Source of the DNA: Semisulcospira habei | Lineage: Eukaryota; Mollusca; Gastropoda; Semisulcospiridae | Assembly: GCA_036245525.1 (NCBI GenBank) | Contig: BTPG01000003.1 | Span: forward strand, 142,121,005 to 142,185,004 | Direction: 5' to 3' | DNA: 64,000 bases | Shown: positions 1 through 8,652 of the stretch, one piece after another | Position numbering within the stretch: position 1 is the first letter of the stretch | Layout: every line of letters starts with the position of its first letter | Program-made: the position numbers and the translations under genes | Notes under the pieces: generated by a model | Database searches by the model: none | What the model was told of the DNA's origin: nothing | The model's input: only the letters and a program-made list of their open reading frames with translations

Positions 1-351
1 AAAATAGCGATATTTTGACATAATTGGTTTTTTCTCAAATATTATTCACAACTTCAAACCCAAACTTGGTGCAAAAATACCTGATGGTAAGACCTTTCTA
101 TGCATACTAATTTGGTTGATCCCTCAAAGGTCAAATGTCACAAGAGCTCAGGAAATAGGTCCAAAATAGCCATATTTTGACAAAAGATGTTTTTCCACAA
201 TTACTATTCACAACTTCAAACCCAAACATGGTACAGAGATACCTGATGGTAAGATTTATCTATGCATATTAATTTGGATGAGCCCTCGGAAAGGTCAAGG
301 GTCACGAGCTCAGGAAATAGGTCCAAAATATCCATATTTTGACTAAAGATG
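1..351. repeat. 162-bp tandem repeat, about 2.2 units
   Basis: An AT-rich unit beginning AAAATAG recurs at 1, 163 and 325, giving a 162-bp period. The units share phrases such as ACTTCAAACCCAAAC, ATACCTGATGGTAAGA and GAGCTCAGGAAATAGGTCC. The third unit is cut after about 27 bp by the terminus of DIRS copy A. No coding potential is seen. A diverged relative lies at 54908-55140. Confidence 0.85.
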
Positions 352-628
352 TTTGTTTTCTCAAAACTCTTACCGATGGCATGACTAATAGAAAGGTATG
401 CTTAGCTTACCAATTTCAGCCCAAAAATTCGTTGTGTACACCTCACAACCAGGGGGGCGACTAGGGGGCCGTTACCAGGACGCCTCGAGTAGCCCCCCCC
501 ACCCCCCTTGCCTCCCTATCTGGTCACGTGCCTGGTCGTTTCCCGCCAGTCTTTTCGCTTAGCTCACCAAGACTGGTTGTGTTCAGCCTGCTTCGTTCGG
601 CTGTGTACGGTGGGATTACTCAGAACTT
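352..628 (+). mobile_element. DIRS copy A, 5' terminus and leader
   Basis: The segment starts with the family terminus (TTTTCTCAAAACTCTTACCG) and continues through the leader, which contains the conserved GGCGACT/AGTAGCC stem-forming block and the phrase GTGGGATTAC found in copies C and D. The leader is interrupted at 629 by the RAG1-like transposon. The same element resumes at 15008 with the rest of the leader and the gag start. Confidence 0.8.
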
Positions 629-632
629 CATG
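629..632. repeat. Left CATG target-site duplication
   Basis: CATG directly precedes the left CACG terminus and is matched by CATG at 15004-15007. CATG is self-complementary, so it could instead be part of the inverted repeat. A separate terminal fragment ending at 19907 is followed by CGTT, which favours a 4-bp duplication. Confidence 0.6.
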
Positions 633-1151
633 CACGCCTTTACCATAGCTGACACTTAGTTCGCTTCCAGCTGCCAGAGAGATAAGGCGCCGCGAGGTCA
701 AATTCCACTCTCGCGCGCTCATTCTATTTATATCGCACCTGCTACTGCGTGGTACACAGCGTGACCGGCGCTCTGCCGCTATAACAACTACCTACTGGTT
801 TGTATTCATAACACATCTCTGCCTAAAGTGACTGTTGTGGAAGCAACATCGTTCAAAAGTTGAAATTCTCACCTACACACTGATACCAAACATGACAAAT
901 TTACGACTTACACTTGTGTAGCAGGTTATGATGAAAATAAAGGGAACGAGAATTTGTTGATGTACGATGTCGGTGTTTGTTGTGAAATTGACAAAGTTCC
1001 CACAGCCATAACACGAAGACGTAACTTTTCCCAACGAAACACACTTGCATGCATAAGGGTCAGCATGCCTACAGTAAGTATCACTTACCGGATTTTGGTT
1101 CCATGGTGGGGGACGGAAGCAGGAGGGTAATTAATGAGGTCACTGACAGGT
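633..1151. repeat. Left terminal inverted repeat of the RAG1-like transposon
   Basis: This 519-bp segment is the inverse of 14478-15003 with scattered substitutions and small indels, including a gap close to the tip. It ends inward at ...CACTGACAGGT. A TATTTATA at 725-732 reads as TATAAATA on the minus strand, so it faces outward. The repeat ends about 160 bp before the transposase start codon. Confidence 0.9.
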
Positions 1152-1309
1152 GTCGACATACAAGTTCCAGACATCCGCCTTGGTGTACACTCCCGGAATT
1201 GGGGAAAGAGAGGGCTTAGTTACACGGATACTATTGAGGAGATAACCACGTTTCTTTCTTAACACTAACAGTCAACCTTGTAAATGTACTTTTGATTTAA
1301 CTTTTGATC

Positions 1310-1497
1310 ATGATGGAGTCTGATGAAATGCGTACAGTCTGTGTACACAGAGGTGTGTTCCATGCAATGAGAGTAAATGCATTGTGCAGAATATGCGGCG
1401 AGAGATCACAAAAGAAACACAGTGATAAAAAGTCATTTCTTTGTATCAATTATGAATACTTAATCCACAAGTGTTATGGAATTAATATCCAGGAAAA
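1310..1497 (+). pseudogene. RAG1-like transposase, N-terminal part (interrupted)
   Basis: This is the first part of the transposase gene, starting at the ATG at 1310 (MMESDEM). It encodes about 62 residues including CRICGE near residue 29 and a second cysteine region LCINYEYLIHK. It stops where DIRS copy B enters; the frame is regained at 11606 with a CSSC motif. This arrangement resembles the N-terminal zinc-binding region of vertebrate RAG1 (an early CxxC, then H-x-CxxC and a later CxxC). No intron evidence is visible. The start codon choice rests on position only. Confidence in the RAG1-type resemblance is moderate because no alignment was run. Confidence 0.7.
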
Positions 1498-1860
1498 ATA
1501 AATTTTTCAATTAAAATATATTTTTTTGAAAAATACTTACCGATGGTATTACACTTAGGAATGGTTCTTAGCTAGCCTAATTTTAGCCAAATTTGGTTGT
1601 GTCCGTATACGGTATCGTTGGCAGGAGTGGGGCGCCATAGAATAGGCCCCCGCCAGAATAGCCTCCCCTTCTTCCCATCCGGTGCGAAAATACCCGTCAT
1701 ACCTCAGTTTAGTTTCTTAGCCAACCGCGGCAAGCGGGGCCGGTGGGAGGGACCTTCGAGTAATACCATCGGTAAGTATTTTTCAAAAAAATATATTTTA
1801 ATTGAAAAATTTATTTGTTTTCTCAAAACACATTACCGATGGTATTACACTTAGGAAGAA
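1498..1860 (-). repeat. DIRS B 3' terminal repeat and circle-junction region
   Basis: Positions 1535-1735 are the inverse of 11405-11585 at the other end of the element. Around 1780-1830 the sequence joins the two ends of the element (AATTTATTT next to GTTTTCTC), as expected for the internal complementary region of DIRS elements that templates circle formation. ACCGATGGTATTACACTTAG occurs twice, and its inverse once. Confidence 0.75.
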
Positions 1861-1964
1861 TCACAAAGAGGAGGTGGGTGCCGCCCTATCGCCCCCACTG
1901 CCAACGACACAGCCCACAGACCCGCCCTCGTACAGCAAACTCCCGATAATTTTAGCTAAGGTAC

Positions 1965-4900
1965 TTAGGGCGCCGGGAGGGAGTGTTGCGCTGCTGCGAT
2001 GTCTCCCACCAGCGTGAGGTTCTGCCGCTGGGTGGAGAGGTCCCTCAGGTAGAATCGGGCAAAAGTGGACTCCGCTCGCCATCCCACGGCCGCCACAATG
2101 TCTTTCACTGCACAATTGCGGTCGAAGGCGAGACTTGTGGCCATGGCTCGGACCTCGTGCGCCCTGATGTGCATACGTTGGGCTACTTCTGGCGCGAGGT
2201 CTTGATAGGCCGAGCGGATCACCCATCGAATCCATGAGGAGATGGTCTGGGCGGATATGTCCTGTCTACCTGGGGACAGAGGGAGAAAAAGGCGGGTCCG
2301 TCTTCTGCGCAGCGGTCTGGTCCGTCGCAGGTACACACGCAAGGCTCTCACCGGGTCCTGTTGTCTGGACTCCCGGGTGGATTCTGTCACACGTAAAGGT
2401 CGGATGGTCATCATCTGTGGGGTCGTCAGGGGCGACCGCGTCTTGGCGAGAAAGGATGGTTCAGGCAGCAGTTGCACCGAGCCGTCAGTCCGGAACTGCA
2501 GACAATCTGATCGTGTGGACAGCGCGTGAAGCTCACTGACCCTGGAAGCGGTAGCCAGGGCCAACAGGAAGCACGTCTTTCTAGTTACGTCCGGTAAGCT
2601 TGCCAACTGTAGGGGTTCAAAACGGGCAGAGTTGAGCCAGGTCAGCACCCAAGGAAGGTCCCATCTAGGCAGCAGTGACCGTAGCGCCGGGCGTTGTAGA
2701 CCGAAGTGTGTCATGAGATCAGCCAGGTCTTTGCAGGCACCAGGGTCTGCCCGGCCCAGGTGGCGGTAGGTGTCAGCAATCATTGCCAGGTAACCCCGGA
2801 TGGTAATAGGCGCCAAACTCTGGAAGTTGAACAGCCAGAGGAAGAACTCCGCCAGCTGGGGCATCGTCAACTCGGTGGGGGTAAGGTTGTTGTCACCACA
2901 CCAGTCGCACAGCACCTTCCACTTCCCCTCGTAGACTCGTCTGGTAGAGGGTCTGCGCGCAGCAGCGATAGCTTCCACTGCGTCACCTGAGAAGCCTCTT
3001 CTGGTGAGGGCCTGCCGCACAACCTCCAAGCGTGTAGAAGGAGGCGCTCCGGGCAAGGGTGAAACAGCGGCTGTCGAGGCTGCTTGAGCATCGTGCGAGG
3101 CGTAGGAAGCTGAAGAGGTGGACTGGTGGCTAGGTTCAGCAGGTCCGTCGTCCACGACTTGCTCCAGCAGAAGGGCGCCACCAGGAACAGAATCGTGTTG
3201 CAGCCGCGAAGCTTGTGGAGGACTTTGGGAACCAGCACCGTCGGCGGATAAGCGTAGGCGATGAGCCCGTCCCAGGGAATGGACAGAGCGTCGACCGCCC
3301 AAGCTAGAGGATCTGGAACCGGTGAGACGAACAGCGGCAACTGGTGGTTCCAACGGGTGGCGAACAGGTCGATCATAGGAGCTTCCCATCTGGCCGCGAT
3401 CAACTGGAAGATGTCCGGCCGCAGTGTCCATTCTGTGTGTAGGAGCTGTCCGCGGCGTGATAAGGAGTCGGCCAGCACGTTGAGATGACCTGGAATGTGT
3501 CTGGCGCGCAGAGTGATGCCCCGATCTTCGCACCAACGAAGCAGCTGGTACAGGAGGATGCACAGAGATGGGGAGCGCGTACCGCCCTGCTTCTGTAGGT
3601 AGGCGACGACTGTGGAGTTGTCGGACAGCACGAGCAGTTCCTGACCCTGGAGCTGAGCGTCCCACGTCAATAACGCCTGCCACACCGCCTGCAACTCCAA
3701 CCAGTTTATGTGTCGGGTCAGAAGATCCGTGGGCCACACCCCCGAGGCTGTCGTGAATGACGGTAGCAGATGGGCTCCCCAACCGGTGAGACGTGTCGAC
3801 GCAAAGGGACAAGCTGGGAGGCGGTGTGTAAAGGGAGACTCCCGAAGCCAGCCAGTTGTGGTCCGCCCAGCGCCTCAGGTGTGGAAGTAACATCGGGGGA
3901 ACCGGAATCAGAGCGTCGATGTCGTCCTTCGAGGGTCGCCAATGAAGTAGTAGGTGCAACTGGAGCGGTCGGGAATAAAGACGTCCCAGGGGAATCAGGT
4001 CTGAGGCCGCGCTCATCAGGCCCAGCAACTGTAGCCATACCCGTGCAGAGACCTTGTCCTGCTGAGCCACCTGTCGCGCCAGATCGCTGATCTTCTGTAT
4101 ACGCATCTCCGGGAGTCGCACTAAGTTGAGATCGGTGTGGAACTCCATTCCCAGGTGGACGAAACGGCGGGACGGGGAGAGGTCGGACTTGCCCTTGTTG
4201 ACGATGAACCCGAGGAAGTCAAGGAGGTCTAGGAGTGCGTCTCGGTCCCTCTCCAAGGCGCAGTCCACCTGGTTTCGTAGAAGAAGATCGTCGAGGTAGT
4301 TGGACGTAGGGCTTGAGCTCGTCCTTCTGGCCCTGGCGACGACCGCGTCCATGATCCTGGTGAACACCCACGGGCTGAGGTTGAGACCAAAGGGTAGAGC
4401 GCGGAACTGGTAGACGATTCCGGCAAAGGCGAACCGAAGGAAGCGTCTGGACGCCGGGTGCATGGGAACATGTAGATAGGCGTCTGAGAGGTCGAGGCTG
4501 ATGGCAAAATCGAACGGCTGCACCGCGAAACGCAGGGCTCGAGCGGTTTCCATCCGGAACGGCGGGGCGACGAGGAACTTGTTCAGGGCGGAGAGGTCGA
4601 TGACCGGACGCCACTTGCCCCCCGGCTTGGGAACAACAAACAGACGACTGTAGAAGGCCGGAGAGTCGTGGCGTCTGACTACCTCTGTGGCGTTCTTCTG
4701 GAGTAGAGCAGCCACCTCGTTGCGTAGTGCCTCTGCTCTGAGCGCGTCGACGGGCATCGACGTCCAAAGTGGAGACCGGTGCAGTGGAGGGGGTGAGCGG
4801 AACGACAGCTGTAGGCCTTGGCAAACTGTCGAGAGGATCCACGGGTCGTCGGGAAACAGCGAGGTCCAAGCGTCGCTGTGAAGTGCTAGTCTCCTGCCGA

Positions 4901-5051
4901 CAGGGGACCTGGAAGCGGTCGGGGGAGACGTGGTCGGAGTGTAGTCATCGGGCCCTAACACGCCCGAAAGGACGGCGGGCAGGTCTAGGCCAAGCGGGGG
5001 CGGGGACGGGGGCGTCTGCGGGGCCGGGTTTAGGTCGGCGGGGGCGACCAA
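1965..5051 (-). CDS. DIRS B reverse transcriptase and tyrosine recombinase
   Basis: This 1028-codon frame begins with a Pro-rich segment, then reverse transcriptase (LFVVPKPGGKWRPVIDLS, ISLDLSDAYLHVPMHP, YLDD at 4287-4298). Just after LCVDTS a single-base loss near 3793 moves the RNase H out of this frame. About 300 residues of alternative-frame sequence follow before the tyrosine recombinase: LAEFFLW, ITIRGYLAMIADTYRHLG, ASRVSEL with the first catalytic Arg, RAHEVRA with His-x-x-Arg, and ARFYLRDL with the nucleophile Tyr. Both active sites look intact. In DIRS elements RT copies the RNA and the recombinase integrates a circular DNA. The apparent RT-recombinase fusion is probably a mutation effect rather than the family design. 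Confidence 0.8.
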   Translation of the reverse strand: MVAPADLNPAPQTPPSPPPLGLDLPAVLSGVLGPDDYTPTTSPPTASRSPVGRRLALHSDAWTSLFPDDPWILSTVCQGLQLSFRSPPPLHRSPLWTSMPVDALRAEALRNEVAALLQKNATEVVRRHDSPAFYSRLFVVPKPGGKWRPVIDLSALNKFLVAPPFRMETARALRFAVQPFDFAISLDLSDAYLHVPMHPASRRFLRFAFAGIVYQFRALPFGLNLSPWVFTRIMDAVVARARRTSSSPTSNYLDDLLLRNQVDCALERDRDALLDLLDFLGFIVNKGKSDLSPSRRFVHLGMEFHTDLNLVRLPEMRIQKISDLARQVAQQDKVSARVWLQLLGLMSAASDLIPLGRLYSRPLQLHLLLHWRPSKDDIDALIPVPPMLLPHLRRWADHNWLASGVSLYTPPPSLSLCVDTSHRLGSPSATVIHDSLGGVAHGSSDPTHKLVGVAGGVAGVIDVGRSAPGSGTARAVRQLHSRRLPTEAGRYALPISVHPPVPAASLVRRSGHHSARQTHSRSSQRAGRLLITPRTAPTHRMDTAAGHLPVDRGQMGSSYDRPVRHPLEPPVAAVRLTGSRSSSLGGRRSVHSLGRAHRLRLSADGAGSQSPPQASRLQHDSVPGGALLLEQVVDDGPAEPSHQSTSSASYASHDAQAASTAAVSPLPGAPPSTRLEVVRQALTRRGFSGDAVEAIAAARRPSTRRVYEGKWKVLCDWCGDNNLTPTELTMPQLAEFFLWLFNFQSLAPITIRGYLAMIADTYRHLGRADPGACKDLADLMTHFGLQRPALRSLLPRWDLPWVLTWLNSARFEPLQLASLPDVTRKTCFLLALATASRVSELHALSTRSDCLQFRTDGSVQLLPEPSFLAKTRSPLTTPQMMTIRPLRVTESTRESRQQDPVRALRVYLRRTRPLRRRRTRLFLPLSPGRQDISAQTISSWIRWVIRSAYQDLAPEVAQRMHIRAHEVRAMATSLAFDRNCAVKDIVAAVGWRAESTFARFYLRDLSTQRQNLTLVGDIAAAQHSLPAP
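2867..3739 (-). CDS. DIRS B RNase H and linker domain (overlapping frame)
   Basis: This 290-codon frame overlaps the RT/recombinase frame and holds the RNase H part: HINWLELQAVW, LVLSDNSTVVAYLQKQGG, ARHIPGHLNVLADSLSR. A linker follows with MIDLFATRWN and AYAYPP, which recalls motif IV of the adenine-methyltransferase-like domain reported in DIRS elements (inference). In copy G the RNase H is in frame with RT, so its separation here marks a frameshift. The C-terminal part overlaps the recombinase N-terminus in a different frame. Confidence 0.7.
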   Translation of the reverse strand: MWPTDLLTRHINWLELQAVWQALLTWDAQLQGQELLVLSDNSTVVAYLQKQGGTRSPSLCILLYQLLRWCEDRGITLRARHIPGHLNVLADSLSRRGQLLHTEWTLRPDIFQLIAARWEAPMIDLFATRWNHQLPLFVSPVPDPLAWAVDALSIPWDGLIAYAYPPTVLVPKVLHKLRGCNTILFLVAPFCWSKSWTTDLLNLATSPPLQLPTPRTMLKQPRQPLFHPCPERLLLHAWRLCGRPSPEEASQVTQWKLSLLRADPLPDESTRGSGRCCATGVVTTTLPPPS

Positions 5052-5173
5052 AGGCCGGTTGGCGGGGGGGGGAGACGTCCACGACTGGTAAAGGGGCGAA
5101 CGCTGGGTCTGGTGGTCTGCAAGCCTCGACCCGCGGGCCTGCGGGCTGTAGGAAAGCGGGGCAGGGCGAACCT

Positions 5174-8100
5174 TACTTACTTACTTACGCCTGTCACCCC
5201 TACCCGGGTATAGGCCGTCGACGAGAGACCTCCAGCAACTCCTGTCCTGTGCTTCTCCTTCGATTCTACTCCAGGTGGTTCCCAGTCTCTTGATGTCTGC
5301 TTGGAGGTCTCGACGCCAGGAGTTTCTCGGCCTACCTCTTTTCCTCTTTCCCTGAGGGTTCCATGACAATGCCTGCCTAGTGATACTGGAAGCTGGCTTT
5401 CTCAGACTGTGACCGATCCATCCCCATCTTCTTCGCCCAATTTCATTCTCTGCTGTTATCTGCTCTGTTCTCTCCCAGAGTCTGACGTTGCTGATCTTCT
5501 CTGGCCAGTGGATTTTCAAAATTCTTCTAAGGCAACTGTTCATGAAGGTCTGTACTCTGTTGACTGTGGTTTTTGTCAATCTCCATGTCTCTGCTCCATA
5601 TAGGAGAACTGCTTTTACATTGGAGTTGAAAATCCGGACTTTGGTGTGTTGTGACAGCTCTCTGGAACTCCATACTTTTTTCAACTGGAGAAAGGCTGCT
5701 CTGGCTTTACCGATTCGTGCTCTGACATCTGCATCAGTGCCGCCTTTTTTGTCTATGATGCTCCCGAGATAGGTGAAGGACTCCACCTCCTCCAACGGGG
5801 TGCCAGCAAGCAAGACTGGTTCTTCCCTGGTTGCGTTCAGCCTCATTGTCTTTGTTTTCTGTTTGTGAATGGTGAGGCCCACTTGGGACGAGATGTCAGC
5901 AAGCCTCGTGGTCTTGTCCTGCATTTGTTGATGAGTGTGGGACAGTAATGCCAAGTCGTCTGCAAAATCGAGGTCGTCAAGCTGTGTCCACAGTGTCCAC
6001 TGTATTCCACTTCGTCTGTGCTCTGTGGTCATCTTCATGACCCAGTCTATGGCCAGTAGGAAGAGGAACGGAGACAGCAGACACCCCTGCCTGACACCAG
6101 TTCTGACCTGGAGCTCTCTGGTGAACTGCCCTTCGTGGATCACGCGACATGTCATGCCATCATAGCTGCTCTTGATCAGGCGGACGAGCTTTGTGGGTAC
6201 ACCGTAGTGTCGTAGGAGTTTCCACAGAGTCTCTCGGTCCACACTGTCAAATGCTTTCTCATAATCCACAAAGTTGACGTACAGCGGGGAGCTCCACTCC
6301 AGAGACTGTTCCACGATGATGCGGAGAGTGGCGATCTGGTCTGTACATGATCGGTTCTTCCTGAATCCTGCTTGCTGGTCTCTCAGCTGGGGGTCAACGG
6401 AGCTCTTCATTCTTTCTAGGATGATCCTGTTGAAGACCTTTCCTGGTACTGACAGCAAGGTGATTCCTCTGTAGTTGGAACACTTGCTGAGGTCGCCTTT
6501 CTTGGGAAGCTTGATTAGGTACCCCTCCTTCCAGTCAGCCGGCATCACCTCCTCTTCCCAGATCTTTCCAAACAGTGGGTACAGCATCTCAACTGTCGTC
6601 TCTAGGTCTGCTTTCAGAGACTCCGCTGGGATGCCATCTGGCCCTGCTGCTTTGCCATTCTTCAAAAATGCCACTGCTTTTCTGATCTCTTCCCGGCTGG
6701 GTCTGTCACAGCTGATGGGTAGGTCAGTCTCTGCCGGCTGGATGTCGGGGGGGTCGGGTGGGCTAGGTCTGTTCAGTAACTCTTCAAAATACTCGGCCCA
6801 TCTGTCGAGTTGGTCTGCTCTGTCTGCAATAGGCTTGCCTTCTTTGTCTTTTACTGGTCTTTCTGTATGGCCATACTTACCCGACAATCTTCTGGTAATG
6901 TCGTAGAGCTGTTTCATGTTGCCGCTGCCTGCTGCCTTTTCTGCCTCTGCTGCCAGGCTTTCTGTGTAGGCCCTCTTGTCTGCCCTGATACTCCTCTTCA
7001 CCTCGCGGTTGGCTTCCGAGTATTCCCCCTGTGCCCTTACTTTGGCTGCTCTTGTGCGACTGTTGTTGACCGCTGCTTTCTTCTGCTTCCTCGCTTCTAT
7101 CTTCTTCAAGGTCTGTGCCGACAGCCAGTCCTTGTGGTGGTGTTTCCTGAACCCTACAGTGTCTTTGCAGGTTGAGTTCAGTGCCTCTCTAACTGCCTTC
7201 CACTGCTGCTCTGTGGTGACCGCCTCCTCTTCATTTACTAGCTCCTGTAGCGCTTGAAACCGGTTGGACAGCACCAGTTTGAACTCTTCTCTAACTCCAG
7301 TTTCTCTCAGGAGGCCTACATTATAGCGCTGTCTTCTTGTTGTCTCTGTGCGGCTTTTCTTTAGCTTGAGCTTCATTCTTAAGGTAAGCAGATGGTGGTC
7401 TGAGGCGACATCTGCTCCCCTCCTCACTCGAACATCTTGAAGGGATCTTCTGAATTTCTTGCTAATGCAGATATGGTCTATTTGGTTCTCTGTTGTATGG
7501 TCAGGTGAGACCCAAGTTGCTTTGTGTATTCTTCTGTGTGGGAAGATGCTGCCTCCAATGACAAGTCGGTTTAGAGCACAAAAGTCTACAAACCTCTCCC
7601 CGTTCTCACTCATCTCCGAGCCTAGTCCCTGTCTCCCCATCACCTCTTCGTATCCGGTGTTGTCCTCCCCTATTTTGGCATTAAAATCGCCCATGACGAT
7701 GGTGATGTCTCGCTCCGCACATTTGTCCACGGCACTCTGGAGTCGGTCGTAGAACTCTTGTTTCTCTTCCTCGTCACTGTCATTGGTGGGCGCATAACAC
7801 TGGATGACGTTCAGCTTGAGCTTTTTCTTGGTTCTAAAGGCTGCTGTTATAATTCTTGGCCCAAGAGGTTCCCAGCCCATCAGCGCTCTCTGTGCCACTG
7901 GTGACAGCATGAGTGCTACTCCTTCTGTATGGGGGGCATTCTCCTCTTCATGACCTGAATACAGAATCATCTCCCCACTTAACAGCCTTTTCTGGCCAGA
8001 CTGCGTCCATCTGGCTTCACTGATGCCTAGCAGGGAAAGATTGTACTTTTGCATTTCCGCTGCTATCTGGGCGGCCTTGCCGCTCTGGTACATGGTCTTG

Positions 8101-8474
8101 ACGTTCCATGTGCCCATGGTTGTATCCCTGGATAGAGAGAGGCGGCTCGGTCCTGTGGCTTCCGAAGACTTCCGGCTTTCACCACAGGACGTCATAAGTC
8201 TTCTAGTAGAAGAACCTTCCTCCTCCAGGAAAGGAATTACTGTTAGTCTTTTCGTCGGCGTTTTTGTAGCTATTTCCTTTTTTGCAGGGTGGGGAAGCTA
8301 CCCCCACGCCCAACCCCCTTACTAGGAGGACCAGGGGTTTTCTGTCGGGGTCACCTTCCCTTAGACCATGTTGGTTCACGGCACCTTATTTCATTCGGTG
8401 CACCCCTCTCACGAGGGACCCCCTATCCACCACCCAGGGGACGCGCCTCAACGCCGTATGGTCCCAGCGCGAGG
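5174..8474 (-). mobile_element. RTE LINE copy 1, apparently full length
   Basis: This 3.3-kb non-LTR element on the minus strand is inserted between gag and pol of DIRS B. Its 3' end carries a short GTAAGTAAGTAAG tail, typical of RTE elements. An 11-bp duplication AGGGCGAACCT flanks it at 5163-5173 and 8475-8485. The 5' end (8474) coincides with that of the second copy, which supports full length. One intact ORF is present. Confidence 0.9.
5181..8195 (-). CDS. RTE endonuclease-reverse transcriptase (intact)
   Basis: This is a single 1004-residue protein for target-primed retrotransposition. The N-terminal apurinic-type endonuclease shows MGTWNVKTM, GISEARW, VMGDFNAKIG and SDHHLLTLR. The reverse transcriptase shows FRKNRSCTDQI, NFVDYEKAFDSVD, GVRQGCLLSPFLF and the catalytic FADD at about 5950-5962. 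The C-terminal tail has RRRWGWIGHSLRKP and KRGRPRNSW, common in RTE and related LINEs. The first Met at 8195 is upstream of a second (MGTWNVK) that also could be used. No stop or shift is present, so the protein may be functional. The tail AAGTAAG follows the stop within a few bases. Confidence 0.9.
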   Translation of the reverse strand: MTSCGESRKSSEATGPSRLSLSRDTTMGTWNVKTMYQSGKAAQIAAEMQKYNLSLLGISEARWTQSGQKRLLSGEMILYSGHEEENAPHTEGVALMLSPVAQRALMGWEPLGPRIITAAFRTKKKLKLNVIQCYAPTNDSDEEEKQEFYDRLQSAVDKCAERDITIVMGDFNAKIGEDNTGYEEVMGRQGLGSEMSENGERFVDFCALNRLVIGGSIFPHRRIHKATWVSPDHTTENQIDHICISKKFRRSLQDVRVRRGADVASDHHLLTLRMKLKLKKSRTETTRRQRYNVGLLRETGVREEFKLVLSNRFQALQELVNEEEAVTTEQQWKAVREALNSTCKDTVGFRKHHHKDWLSAQTLKKIEARKQKKAAVNNSRTRAAKVRAQGEYSEANREVKRSIRADKRAYTESLAAEAEKAAGSGNMKQLYDITRRLSGKYGHTERPVKDKEGKPIADRADQLDRWAEYFEELLNRPSPPDPPDIQPAETDLPISCDRPSREEIRKAVAFLKNGKAAGPDGIPAESLKADLETTVEMLYPLFGKIWEEEVMPADWKEGYLIKLPKKGDLSKCSNYRGITLLSVPGKVFNRIILERMKSSVDPQLRDQQAGFRKNRSCTDQIATLRIIVEQSLEWSSPLYVNFVDYEKAFDSVDRETLWKLLRHYGVPTKLVRLIKSSYDGMTCRVIHEGQFTRELQVRTGVRQGCLLSPFLFLLAIDWVMKMTTEHRRSGIQWTLWTQLDDLDFADDLALLSHTHQQMQDKTTRLADISSQVGLTIHKQKTKTMRLNATREEPVLLAGTPLEEVESFTYLGSIIDKKGGTDADVRARIGKARAAFLQLKKVWSSRELSQHTKVRIFNSNVKAVLLYGAETWRLTKTTVNRVQTFMNSCLRRILKIHWPEKISNVRLWERTEQITAENEIGRRRWGWIGHSLRKPASSITRQALSWNPQGKRKRGRPRNSWRRDLQADIKRLGTTWSRIEGEAQDRSCWRSLVDGLYPGRGDRRK

Positions 8475-8652
8475 AGGGCGAACCTGGTGGGCCACAATTC
8501 CTTGCTGGATTTTTTAACCGACTGCCAATGAGGGCCGAAGAGGAGCTCGTTGCCAAGCGGGGCCCGCTGCAGCTGGTTCTTGATCTCCGACGGCAGTGAG
8601 CAGGCTTGTAAAACAGCATCTCGCCGCATGAGGTCGCAGTTTGCCGCCGCCG

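Noticed and set aside
352..628. Long terminal repeat of an LTR retrotransposon
   Set aside because: The ends are inverted rather than direct, the elements encode a tyrosine recombinase rather than a DDE integrase, and no primer-binding site is evident.
1304..1309. Transposase start at 1304
   Set aside because: The codon there is TTG; the first ATG in frame is 1310.
6475..6906. Plus-strand 143-codon frame within RTE 1 and its twin in RTE 2 (22345-22776)
   Set aside because: Antisense shadow of the RTE ORF; duplicated only because the element is duplicated.
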